NCBI RefSeq assembly: GCF_016863515.1
Contig: NZ_BOPA01000056.1
Location: forward strand, 1 to 34,077
Source: Micromonospora gifhornensis
GTDB lineage: Bacteria; Actinomycetota; Actinomycetes; Mycobacteriales; Micromonosporaceae
Direction: 5' to 3'
Length of the DNA stretch: 34,077 bases
Part shown: positions 7,243 to 14,497 of the stretch, in pieces
Position numbering within the stretch: position 1 is the stretch's first letter
How the letters are laid out: each line of letters begins with the position of its first letter
Position numbers and translations under genes: made by a program
The notes under the pieces: model-generated
Seen by the model: the letters and a program-made list of their open reading frames with translations, nothing else
Database searches by the model: none
What the model was told of the DNA's origin: nothing

Positions 7243-8031
7243 TACTGGCAGCACCAGCGGGACACCGGTGTGCGGGTGGGGCAGCACCTCGACCTCGTGC
7301 TGGTAGACCTCACTGAGCCGGTCGGCGGTGAGCACCGCGTCCGGCGGCCCGTCGGCGACCAGCCGGCCACCGGCCAGCAACGCGATCCGGTCCGCGTACG
7401 CCGCCGCCAGGCCCAGGTCGTGCAGCACGATCACGACGCTGCCACCCTGCTGGGCCCGGTCGCGGGCCAGCCGGAGCACCAACTCCTGGTGATGCAGGTC
7501 CAGCGCGGCGGTGGGCTCGTCCAGCAGCAGCATCGGGGTGCGCTGGGCGAGAACCCGGGCCAGTGCCACGCGGGCCTGTTCGCCGCCGGACAGCGCGGAG
7601 AACACCCGGCCGGCGAACGTCTGCATCCCGGTCAGCCGCAACGCCTCGGCCACCGCGTCGTCGTCCTCGGCGGCGAGCCGGGTGCCGGCCCACGGGGCAC
7701 GTCCCATCGCCACGACCTCGGCCACGGTGAACGGGAACGACATGGTGGCGCGCTGCGGCAGCATGGCGCGCAGTCGGGCCAGCTCGACCGGCGCCCAACG
7801 GGTCAGCGGCCGGCCGGCGAACTCGATGGTGCCGGCGGCGGGAGCCAGGTCACCGCAGATCGCGGCGAGCAGGGTGCTCTTGCCGGCACCGTTGGGACCG
7901 ACCAGCGCCAGCAGTTCGCCGGCGCGCACCGTGAGGGACACGTCGGACAGGATCGGCCGAGCGTCGCGCCGGATGCCCAGGCGCTCGACCCGCAGGCCCA
8001 CCCGGTCCGGGTCGACATCGGTCCACTTCAT
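7234..8031 (-). CDS. hmuV: Haemin ABC transporter ATP-binding protein
   Basis: The ATPase (265 aa) powers haem import. Walker A GPNGAGKST is at residues 45-53, followed by the Q-loop region, the signature LSGGEQARVALARVLAQ, Walker B MLLLDEPTAAL and the switch histidine in VIVLHDL. It belongs to the FepC/HmuV branch of siderophore and haem importers. Its ATG overlaps the hmuU stop by four bases; an open frame continues far upstream in the same phase, but it runs antisense-free over hmuU codons in another frame and is not the real start. It is the last gene of the leftward operon and ends in a terminator. Iron control comes from the box at 10925. Confidence 0.95.
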   Translation of the reverse strand: MKWTDVDPDRVGLRVERLGIRRDARPILSDVSLTVRAGELLALVGPNGAGKSTLLAAICGDLAPAAGTIEFAGRPLTRWAPVELARLRAMLPQRATMSFPFTVAEVVAMGRAPWAGTRLAAEDDDAVAEALRLTGMQTFAGRVFSALSGGEQARVALARVLAQRTPMLLLDEPTAALDLHHQELVLRLARDRAQQGGSVVIVLHDLGLAAAYADRIALLAGGRLVADGPPDAVLTADRLSEVYQHEVEVLPHPHTGVPLVLPVRP

Positions 8032-9062
8032 CCCCAACCTCCCGCTCGGGCCCGGGTCCGACGCAGCAACCAGAAGAAGCACGGTCCGCCCACCACGGCG
8101 GTCAACACGCCCAGCGGCAGTTCCTGGTAGTCGACAAGGGTGCGGGCAGCCAGATCCCCGGCCACCACCACGATGGCCCCGCCCAGGGCACTGGCCGGCA
8201 GCAACAGCCGGTGACCCGGGCCGGCGACCATCCGGACCAGGTGCGGCACGACCAGGCCGACGAAGGAGATCACGCCGGTGAAGGCCACGGCGGCGGCGCC
8301 GAGCAGGGCGGTCACCGCGACCATTCCCAGCCGCAGTCGTTCGACGTGGACACCGAGGTGCCGGGCCGACCGGTCGCCGAGGGCGAGCAGGTCGAGGCGG
8401 CGGGCGGCGGCGACGGCGATCGCGATGCCGACCGCTGCGCACGGGGCGGTGACCGCCACCGCCGCCCAGTTCGCCTGCGCCAGGCTGCCGAGTTGCCAGA
8501 ACGCGATGGCCCGCACCGCGTCCGCATCGCCGAAGAACATCAGCAGGCCGATCAGCGCGCCGGCCACCGCGTTGACCGCGATGCCGGTCAGCACCAGGGT
8601 GACCACCTCGGTCCGCCCGCCGACGCGCGACATCGAGTAGACCAGGCCGGTGGCGGCGAGACCGCCCAGGAACGCACCGGCCGCCACCGTCCAGCCGCCG
8701 AACGTGGCCGCCCCGGTGACGATGACCGTGGCCGCGCCGACCGCCGCGCCGGAGGAGACGCCGATGACGCCGGGCTCGGCCAGGGGATTGCCGAAGACGC
8801 CCTGCATCAGCGCACCGGCACAGCCGAGCGCGGCCCCGACGATCACGGCGAGGACGACCCGGGGGAAGCGCACCACCCACAGCGCGCTCTCGCCGTGGGT
8901 GACGCTCGGCGTCGGTCCGATGTCGAGGCCGATGCGGTGCAGGATCGAGCCGAGCACCTCCGCCGGGGGGACCCGGACCTGCCCGGTGCCGGCGGCGACG
9001 AGGCAGAGCAGCAGCAGGGTCACCGCGAGGCCGGCGACGAGGGCGGCCCGTCTCACGCGCAT
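8028..9062 (-). CDS. hmuU: Haemin ABC transporter permease (FecCD family)
   Basis: The permease (344 aa) forms the membrane channel for haem with HmuV and HmuT. It is a FecCD/BtuC-type protein with about nine to ten hydrophobic helices. Family stretches include FPRVVLAVIVGAALGCAGAL, GNPLAEPGVIGVSSGAA, the coupling region around TGVISFVGLVVPHLVRM, and ELPLGVLTAVVGGPCFFWLL at the end. The start overlaps the hmuT stop by ten bases and the stop overlaps hmuV by four, so the three are tightly coupled. Specificity for haem rather than siderophore is inferred from the linked haem oxygenase and HtaA-domain genes. Confidence 0.94.
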   Translation of the reverse strand: MRVRRAALVAGLAVTLLLLCLVAAGTGQVRVPPAEVLGSILHRIGLDIGPTPSVTHGESALWVVRFPRVVLAVIVGAALGCAGALMQGVFGNPLAEPGVIGVSSGAAVGAATVIVTGAATFGGWTVAAGAFLGGLAATGLVYSMSRVGGRTEVVTLVLTGIAVNAVAGALIGLLMFFGDADAVRAIAFWQLGSLAQANWAAVAVTAPCAAVGIAIAVAAARRLDLLALGDRSARHLGVHVERLRLGMVAVTALLGAAAVAFTGVISFVGLVVPHLVRMVAGPGHRLLLPASALGGAIVVVAGDLAARTLVDYQELPLGVLTAVVGGPCFFWLLRRTRARAGGWG

Positions 9063-10060
9063 GATCCGTAGACCGCGTCGGCCAACGCCCGGATGGCCCG
9101 ACCGGTACGCGCACCGAAGGTGAGCAGCAGCCCGTCGTCCATGTCCACGATGCGGCGGTGCTGACCGGCCGGGGTCTGGGCCACGCCGGGCAGGGCGAGC
9201 AGCCCGTCGACGCCCTTGACCGACGCCAGTCCCTCGGTCATCACCAGGATCACGTCGGGTGCCGCGTTGATCAGCCCTTCACTGGTCAGCGGCCGGAAGT
9301 TGGACAGCCCGATCTCGGTGCCGGCGTCGGTGGCGCCGATGGCGCGGACCATCTCGTCGGACCCGGCGCCCCTGCCGCCGATCAGGTAGACCCCCGCGGT
9401 GCCGCGGACGTACAGGAACGCGATGCGTAGTGGTGCCGTGTCGGGTGGGGCGGCTCGGCGGGCGGCGGCGATGTCGCCCTCCACCCGGGCCACCAGCTGT
9501 TCCCCGGCTTCCGGTACGCCAAGTGCGGCGGCGATGGTCCGGATGTTGCGGCCGATGGCGGCCAGGCTCTGTTCGTCGTCGACGAGGACCACCGGGATGC
9601 CGGCGCGGCGCAGCTGGGCGAGCACCTCGGGCGGCCCGATGCTGTCGTCGGCGAGGACGACGGTGGGGTTGAGTCGCAGAATGGCCTCGGTGGACAGGTC
9701 GTGTCCGGCCGGGGTGACCACGGGCAGGTCGCCGGCGGCGGGAAAGGTGGTGGAGGTGTCGCGGCCGATCACCCGGTCACCGAGCCCGAGGCTGAACACG
9801 ATTTCGGCGATCGAACCGTAGAGGTTGACCGGCAGGATGCGGCTGGCGTCGGTGACCGTCACGGTGGAGCCGTCGGCCGACGTGACCGTGGCCGGCAGGG
9901 TGCTGCCGGGATCGGCGCCGATCGGCTCGATGTCCACGTCGGTGACCACGGCCGTGGCAGGTCCGCAGCCCGTCGTCGGGGCCGCCGTCGAGGCGGTGGG
10001 CGCACAGGCGGTGAGGCCGAGCAGCGCGGGCAGCATCAGCAGCGTCAGGCACCTTCTCAT
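9053..10060 (-). CDS. hmuT: Haemin-binding lipoprotein
   Basis: The substrate-binding component (335 aa) should hold haem at the outer face of the membrane and pass it to HmuU. The signal peptide ends in the lipobox LTAC with lipidated Cys19. A fold-typical PF01497 binding domain follows: SRILPVNLYGSIAEIVFSLG with GDRVIGRDTST, then AILRLNPTVVLADD, GIPVVLVDD and PDVILVMTEGL. The ATG at 10060 is chosen because it gives the complete lipoprotein signal; the longer open frame upstream is a by-product of the previous gene. It overlaps the upstream gene by four bases. The exact haem ligands (Tyr/His in relatives) cannot be assigned by eye. Confidence 0.93.
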   Translation of the reverse strand: MRRCLTLLMLPALLGLTACAPTASTAAPTTGCGPATAVVTDVDIEPIGADPGSTLPATVTSADGSTVTVTDASRILPVNLYGSIAEIVFSLGLGDRVIGRDTSTTFPAAGDLPVVTPAGHDLSTEAILRLNPTVVLADDSIGPPEVLAQLRRAGIPVVLVDDEQSLAAIGRNIRTIAAALGVPEAGEQLVARVEGDIAAARRAAPPDTAPLRIAFLYVRGTAGVYLIGGRGAGSDEMVRAIGATDAGTEIGLSNFRPLTSEGLINAAPDVILVMTEGLASVKGVDGLLALPGVAQTPAGQHRRIVDMDDGLLLTFGARTGRAIRALADAVYGSCA

Positions 10061-10908
10061 CGCTGTTCCCGGCGTCGGCCCCGCATCCGCAGCGCCACCA
10101 CGACGACCAGCAGCACGGCAAGTCCCGCCAGGACCGCGGTGAACCAGCGTCCCGCGCCGGTGCTGTCGCTGACCTGCGTGGTGAGCAGGGGCTGTTCGGC
10201 GCCGGGTGCCGGCGCGGCCTCGCCACCGGCGGCGTCGGTGGCCCCGGCAGCGGCAGCCGAGCCGACGATGGCTGCGGGTGCCGAGCCGGTGGCGGCCGGT
10301 GTGGTCGCGGCGGAGGTGTTCGTCGGCGCGGCGGAGGTGTTCGTGGGCGTGGCGGGAGCGGGTGCGGCCGGGGCGGCAGCGGGTGCGCTCGGGGCGGCCG
10401 GGGCGGCCGGGGTGACGAAGGTTACCGGCACCTTGACGTCCTGGGACCGGTCCGAGGCGCGGGTGTGGTCGTTGCGGCTGGCCACCACGCAACGACTGGT
10501 GGTGCAGTCCACGTCACCGATCTTCGAGGTGATCTTCACCTGCACGGTGAACGATCCGCCCGCGCCGTACGGGACGGTCAGCCCTTCGGCGTACGAGGGC
10601 GGGTTGGAGGAAATCCAGTGCGAGGCGCCGGTGGAACCGGTGGTGTCGACGCCACCGCCGCACGGTGAGGGTGCCACGCCCGCCCCGTTGTCGACGCAGT
10701 ACGCGACGTAGATCCCCTTGGTGGTGTCGTAGCCGGAACCGGTGACGGTGACGGTGGTGCCGCCGAGCGGGATCCCGGTCGTCTTGCTGACGGAGAGCCG
10801 TTGACCGTTGGGTCCCTTGCCGACCGTGTTGGCGTACGCGGGGGTGGCGAGGGCGCCGAGGGCCAGCAGCATCGCGCTGACCAGGGCAGCGGCTAGGCGG
10901 GCAGGCAT
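10057..10908 (-). CDS. Secreted, membrane-anchored neocarzinostatin-like protein, first gene of hmu operon
   Basis: A surface protein (283 aa) with a signal peptide (1-26, cleavage after AYA), one beta-sandwich module (about 38-164), an Ala/Pro/Thr-rich stalk (165-240) and a C-terminal membrane helix (255-274) with an RRRREQR-like basic end. The module resembles neocarzinostatin: TTVTVTGSGYD near the start, VDCTTSRCVV at 133-142, and two likely disulfides, Cys71-Cys83 and Cys135-Cys140. In Corynebacterium the same operon position before hmuT is held by htaA, so a haem-binding or haem-passing role is inferred. Ribosome site GGAGG precedes the ATG. It is iron-regulated by the box at 10925-10943. 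No HtaA domain is seen in it. Confidence 0.82.
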   Translation of the reverse strand: MPARLAAALVSAMLLALGALATPAYANTVGKGPNGQRLSVSKTTGIPLGGTTVTVTGSGYDTTKGIYVAYCVDNGAGVAPSPCGGGVDTTGSTGASHWISSNPPSYAEGLTVPYGAGGSFTVQVKITSKIGDVDCTTSRCVVASRNDHTRASDRSQDVKVPVTFVTPAAPAAPSAPAAAPAAPAPATPTNTSAAPTNTSAATTPAATGSAPAAIVGSAAAAGATDAAGGEAAPAPGAEQPLLTTQVSDSTGAGRWFTAVLAGLAVLLVVVVALRMRGRRREQR

Positions 10909-10924
10909 GACTAACCTCCATGAC

Positions 10925-10943
10925 TATGGTTAGGCTAACCTAA
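10925..10943 (-). promoter_or_regulatory. IdeR/DmdR iron box of leftward hmu operon
   Basis: TATGGTTAGGCTAACCTAA matches the iron-box consensus at 17 of 19 positions and lies 17 bases before the start of the leftward operon. It contains the perfect dyad GGTTAGGCTAACC-type core. It should place hmuTUV under iron repression. Confidence 0.9.
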
Positions 10944-10993
10944 GTCGATCTTGCCTGTGGCGCAAGAGGGTGTTCGGCGGATTTTCGAAGAAG

Positions 10994-11012
10994 TTAGGAG
11001 AGCCTAACCTAA
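10994..11012 (+). promoter_or_regulatory. IdeR/DmdR iron box of HtaA operon
   Basis: TTAGGAGAGCCTAACCTAA matches the iron-box consensus at 16 of 19 positions, 32 bases before the HtaA-protein start. Its centre is 69 bases from that of the leftward box, so each divergent promoter has its own operator. Confidence 0.85.
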
Positions 11013-11043
11013 GGTCGCCAACCCCCTTCTGAGAGGAAGACAC

Positions 11044-12552
11044 ATGTCCGTACCCAGACCAGGCGGCGTTCGCCGCCGGTCGTACCGGTGGGTGACGGCT
11101 GCCGTGCTCGGCGCCGCCGCCTCACTGGCCGTGGTGGTCCCCGCGACGGCGGCGCCCGCCGACGTCACCGGGGGAAGCCTCGACTGGGGTTTCAAGAGTT
11201 CGTTCCGCGCGTACGTGTCGACCGGCAACGGCAACCCGCCGATCGCGGTCACCGACGGTGCGACCCGCAACGCCGACGGCACCTTCAAGTTCCCGGCCAC
11301 CGGCGGCACGTACGACAGCGCCACCGGAGCGACCACGGTGACCTACGGCGGCACGGTGGTGTTCTCGTACCCCGCGCACTTCTTCACCATCACCCTGGCC
11401 AACCCGACGGTGGTCCTCGACGGTGCCGGTGGTTCCCTGCTCGCCGACGTCGACCTGCAGGCCAGCGGCGGCGGCTTCCAGCCGGTACGGATCGAGCAGG
11501 CGGCCATCGCCACCCTCGCCACGGCCAGCCCGGCGGTCTCCGGCGGCACGGTCTCGTGGAGCAACCTCACCACCACGCTCACCGAGACCGGGGCCACCGC
11601 GTTCTCCGGCTTCTTCACCGCCGGCACGGTGCTCGATCCGGCGTCGTTCACCGTCACCACCGGCGGCGGCGGTGCTCCCGCCGCCCCGTCGGTCACGGTG
11701 AATCCGTCCGCCGCCCTCGACCCCGAGGGAGCCACCGTCACCGTCAGCGGCACCGGGTTCGACCCGGACGCCAACGGCGGTGTCGGCTTCTACCTGGCAT
11801 TCGGACCCAAGGGCGAGAACTACTGGACGAACTCGCGGCCCTACAAGCCGGTCAAGTGGGTGCACAAGAACGCTTCGTCGTCCGCCGCCCAGGTGCGGCT
11901 GCCCGCCGACGGCAGCTTCTCCACCACCCTGGACCTGGTGCCGACCTACACCGACGGCAACGGCAACGGCGTCGACTGCACCGCGATCCAGTGCTACGTG
12001 ATGACCTTCGCGGCGCATGCCTCAAGCGACCGCAGCCAGGACACCTTCACCCCGATCACCTTTGGCGGTACGGGTGGCCCGAGCGGTGCCGAGCAGGAGA
12101 TCACCGCCGAGGTGCTCCAGTCCGGCCCGCTGACGCTCACCGCTTCGGGCAGCAGCGTCGCGTTGTCCGCCGTGCACCCCGGTGCCTTCGCCGACGGTGC
12201 CCTGAACGCGGTGACGGTCAGTGACCTGCGCGGCACCAACGCCGGCTGGAACGTCGTCGGCCAGGTGGAGGAGTTCACCAGCGCACTCGGTGGCACCATC
12301 GCCGCCGACAACCTCGGCTGGACGCCGAACGCGTCCGTGCTCGCCGACACCCTGGTCGGCGCCGCCGGCGTGGTCACCCCCGGCGCCCCGGCCACCCCGG
12401 GTGACGGCCTGGGCAGCGCCCGTACGCTGTGCGCCGCCCCGGCCGGGACCAGCGCCGGCAGCTTCCAGTGTGGTGCCGACCTGCGCCTCGGGGTCCCGCC
12501 CGCCGCCGTGCCGGGCGGCTACACCGCCACCCTCACCCTGACCCTGTCCTGA
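11044..12552 (+). CDS. Secreted haem-binding HtaA protein with neocarzinostatin-like and WxL-like domains
   Basis: A secreted protein (502 aa) with three modules. After a signal peptide (1-37, TAA/A) comes an HtaA domain (about 44-206: GSLDWGFKSSFRAYV, GTFKFPATGGTYDSATGA, GTVVFSYPAHFFTITLANP), the surface haem-binding unit of Corynebacterium. Next is a neocarzinostatin-like module (215-341) with VDCTAIQCYV and SDRSQDTFTPITF, closely matching the module of the 10908 gene. Last is a WxL-like domain (350-502): NAVTVSDLRGTNAGWNV, a second Trp at 426, and the terminal GGYTATLTLTLS. WxL domains bind cell walls in Firmicutes, so this one may hold the haem receptor on the wall. There is no membrane helix or sortase motif. 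AGGA precedes the ATG. It is iron-regulated. Confidence 0.87.
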   Translation: MSVPRPGGVRRRSYRWVTAAVLGAAASLAVVVPATAAPADVTGGSLDWGFKSSFRAYVSTGNGNPPIAVTDGATRNADGTFKFPATGGTYDSATGATTVTYGGTVVFSYPAHFFTITLANPTVVLDGAGGSLLADVDLQASGGGFQPVRIEQAAIATLATASPAVSGGTVSWSNLTTTLTETGATAFSGFFTAGTVLDPASFTVTTGGGGAPAAPSVTVNPSAALDPEGATVTVSGTGFDPDANGGVGFYLAFGPKGENYWTNSRPYKPVKWVHKNASSSAAQVRLPADGSFSTTLDLVPTYTDGNGNGVDCTAIQCYVMTFAAHASSDRSQDTFTPITFGGTGGPSGAEQEITAEVLQSGPLTLTASGSSVALSAVHPGAFADGALNAVTVSDLRGTNAGWNVVGQVEEFTSALGGTIAADNLGWTPNASVLADTLVGAAGVVTPGAPATPGDGLGSARTLCAAPAGTSAGSFQCGADLRLGVPPAAVPGGYTATLTLTLS

Positions 12553-12557
12553 CGCGT

Positions 12558-12603
12558 GAAAGGGCATCTTGTTGTGCGCAGATCGATGACGAGGTGCCCT
12601 TTC
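12558..12603. repeat. Hairpin at the HtaA/DUF916 gene junction
   Basis: GAAAGGGCA (12558-12566) pairs exactly with TGCCCTTTC (12595-12603), and the stem can extend by a few more pairs. It lies six bases after the HtaA stop and covers all candidate starts of the next gene. It resembles the short AAGGGC-type palindromes seen between Micromonospora genes. It may partly terminate or attenuate the operon, or control access to the next start. Confidence 0.6.
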
Positions 12604-13599
12604 CCGCACCTGGTCGCCGCGACCGCGGTCCTCACCGTGCTCGCCACCGTCCTGACCGTAGGCCCGGCAGCCGCTCTCACCGCCGCGCCGGCCCCCGCCA
12701 CGCCCCCGAGTGCCACCGGCTTCACCTGGGCGGTCCAGCCCTCCGGCCCGTCCGGACCCACCGGGCGCAGCTACTTCGTCCACGACGCCGAGCCCGGCCA
12801 ACGCATCGACGACCGGGTCGCCATCACCAACCTGAGCGAGCGCGCGATGACCTTCGCGGTGTACGGCGCGGACGCATACACCACCACCGACGGCGGGTTC
12901 GCCCTGCAGCCGGCCAGCCGCCCCGCCACCGACGTGGGCGCCTGGACCACCTTCGCCGAACGGACCTACCGGGTGCCCGCCGGCGAGCAGGTGATCGTGC
13001 CGTTCCAGCTCACCGTGCCGGCCAACGCCACACCCGGCGACCACGCCGGCGGTGTGGTCGCCTCGATCGCCCAGGTGCAGTCCGCCGGCGACGGGGGACA
13101 GGTCAACCTGGACCGCCGGGTCGCGGCCCGGATCTACCTGCGGGTGGCCGGTCCGGTCCGTCCCGGCCTCCAGGTCGAGGCCATGCGGATCGGCTACGAC
13201 AACCCGCTCAACCCGTTCGGCACCGGCCCGGTCGTGGTCAGCTACCGGTTGCGCAACACCGGCAACACCCGGCTGACCGGCACCACCCAGGTACGCCTGA
13301 CCGCCCCGTTCGGCATTCGGCTGGCCCGCACCGAACCCGTCGACGTGCCCGAACTGCTGCCCGGCGCGGCGATCACCATCACCGAACAGATCAACGGTGT
13401 GGTACCCGCCGGTCGGCTGACCGCCGCCGTGGTGGTCGACCCGGCCACCCCCGACCAGATCCTGCCCACGGTGCGCCGTACCGCCGGCACCTGGGCCGTA
13501 CCGTGGGTCTGGGCCGCCGTCCTGCTCACCGGTCTCGGCTGGCTGCTGGTCATCCGGCTGCGCTCGGCGCGGCGTCGACCGCCGACGGTCGAGACGTGA
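12574..13599 (+). CDS. DUF916 (WxL-interacting-type) membrane-anchored surface protein
   Basis: A surface protein (341 aa from this start) with a signal peptide (about 1-35), a DUF916 region (about 49-190) and a C-terminal membrane helix (near 309-327) followed by RLRSARRRPP. DUF916 features are FTWAVQPSGP, an EPGQRIDDRVAITNLSER strand pair, FAVYGADAYTTTDGGFAL, and VPFQLTVPANATPGDHAGGV. In Firmicutes such proteins bind peptidoglycan and partner WxL proteins, which fits the WxL-like domain encoded just before. The start is uncertain: GTG 12556 has no ribosome site, GTG 12574 follows AAAGGG, and ATG 12586 is a third option; all fall in the hairpin. It overlaps the next gene by four bases. Confidence 0.83.
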   Translation: MRRSMTRCPFPHLVAATAVLTVLATVLTVGPAAALTAAPAPATPPSATGFTWAVQPSGPSGPTGRSYFVHDAEPGQRIDDRVAITNLSERAMTFAVYGADAYTTTDGGFALQPASRPATDVGAWTTFAERTYRVPAGEQVIVPFQLTVPANATPGDHAGGVVASIAQVQSAGDGGQVNLDRRVAARIYLRVAGPVRPGLQVEAMRIGYDNPLNPFGTGPVVVSYRLRNTGNTRLTGTTQVRLTAPFGIRLARTEPVDVPELLPGAAITITEQINGVVPAGRLTAAVVVDPATPDQILPTVRRTAGTWAVPWVWAAVLLTGLGWLLVIRLRSARRRPPTVET

Positions 13600-14414
13600 G
13601 GCTCTCGATTTCCGCTCTCGCCCTGGTCGCCGCGCTCGCCCTGGCCGGTGCCCCGGATCCCGGCCCTCAGGTCGGCGTGGACCGGGCCGAGGCGAAGCCG
13701 GGGGAGCAGGTGCTGGTCCGGCTCACCGGCTGGCCCGGCGGCACGGTCCGCGTCGAGCTGTGTGGCGCGGGCACGCCGACACGCTGCGCGGTGGACAGTT
13801 CGGCGCAGATCCACCTGCCCGCCGGCGGCGCCGGTGGGACGCCGCTGACCGTCGTGGCGCCACCCGGCGGTTGTCCCTGCCAGGTGCGGGTGACCACACT
13901 GGACAACTCGCTGTCGGCCACCGCGCCGCTGGTCGTCACCGGGGCACCCGCACCGGTCGATGACACCGTCCGGCAGGCGGCCACCCGGCCCCCGACCGTC
14001 CTCGCGGCGCATCTGGAGCGCGCCGACGGGTGGACCGCCCATTTCGGCGCGCCCGCCCGCCGGACGCTCGTGCTGCGACTGCGCAACGAGCAGCCCGCAC
14101 CGGTGAACGTGGCCTGGTCGTTCAGCGTCGGTCGAGGCCCGGACCCGACCGGCTTCGTCACCCCACCCGAACCGGACGAATTCGCCGCTGGGGAGGAACG
14201 GGAGGTTCGCGTACCGGTCACCCTGCCGGCCTTCGCCGTCGGCACCTACCAGATCCATGGCGACATCGTCACCGCCGGGGCGACGAGCCGGGTGACGGCG
14301 AGCACCGACCACCAGCCATGGGGACTGGCCGGAATGCTCGGGTTCGTGCTGACCGCGCTGGCGGTGGTCCGGCCGCTCAAGGGTGCGTCGGCAGGATGGC
14401 GTAATCCGCGATGA
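13596..14414 (+). CDS. Secreted beta-sandwich protein with C-terminal membrane helix
   Basis: A hypothetical surface protein (272 aa), third gene of the HtaA operon. A signal peptide (about 1-19) is followed by a small beta domain (about 24-117) with PGEQVLVRLTGWPGGTVRVELCG, Cys56/Cys64 and a CPCQV motif at 93-97. Cysteine pattern and strand order recall a degenerate neocarzinostatin module. A second beta domain (about 135-245) reads like an immunoglobulin-type fold (RTLVLRLRNEQPAPVNVAWSF). The chain ends in one membrane helix (WGLAGMLGFVLTALAVV) and a short basic tail. Its GTG start overlaps the DUF916 stop (GTGA), so the two are made together. I do not know a named family; a role in the haem-surface complex is inferred from position. 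Confidence 0.72.
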   Translation: MRLSISALALVAALALAGAPDPGPQVGVDRAEAKPGEQVLVRLTGWPGGTVRVELCGAGTPTRCAVDSSAQIHLPAGGAGGTPLTVVAPPGGCPCQVRVTTLDNSLSATAPLVVTGAPAPVDDTVRQAATRPPTVLAAHLERADGWTAHFGAPARRTLVLRLRNEQPAPVNVAWSFSVGRGPDPTGFVTPPEPDEFAAGEEREVRVPVTLPAFAVGTYQIHGDIVTAGATSRVTASTDHQPWGLAGMLGFVLTALAVVRPLKGASAGWRNPR

Positions 14415-14485
14415 TGGCGGGCTGGCGGCCCCAGCGAGCGATTCGCGGCAGATGTTCGCGTACCGTGGGTGCCCGGATGTCGCTC

Positions 14486-14497
14486 TACGCTGGATCG
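14486..14497 (+). promoter_or_regulatory. Putative -10 box with leaderless start
   Basis: TACGCT (14486-14491) ends six bases before the ATG at 14498, the spacing expected for a leaderless mRNA. No convincing -35 box is seen, so support is modest. Confidence 0.4.

Noticed and set aside
8032..9114. Upstream extension of hmuV into one large protein
   Set aside because: The extension is the wrong frame of hmuU (Arg/Gly-rich); the ATG at 8031 gives the complete ATPase with ATGA coupling.
12429..13595. Long N-terminal extension of the 13596 gene
   Set aside because: It is Arg/His/Pro-rich out-of-frame reading of the HtaA and DUF916 genes; the GTG at 13596 starts with a signal peptide.
14411..14497. 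Earlier starts for the arginase-like gene
   Set aside because: The added residues (MMAGWRPQRAIRG...) do not resemble the family, and a -10 box lies between them and the ATG at 14498.
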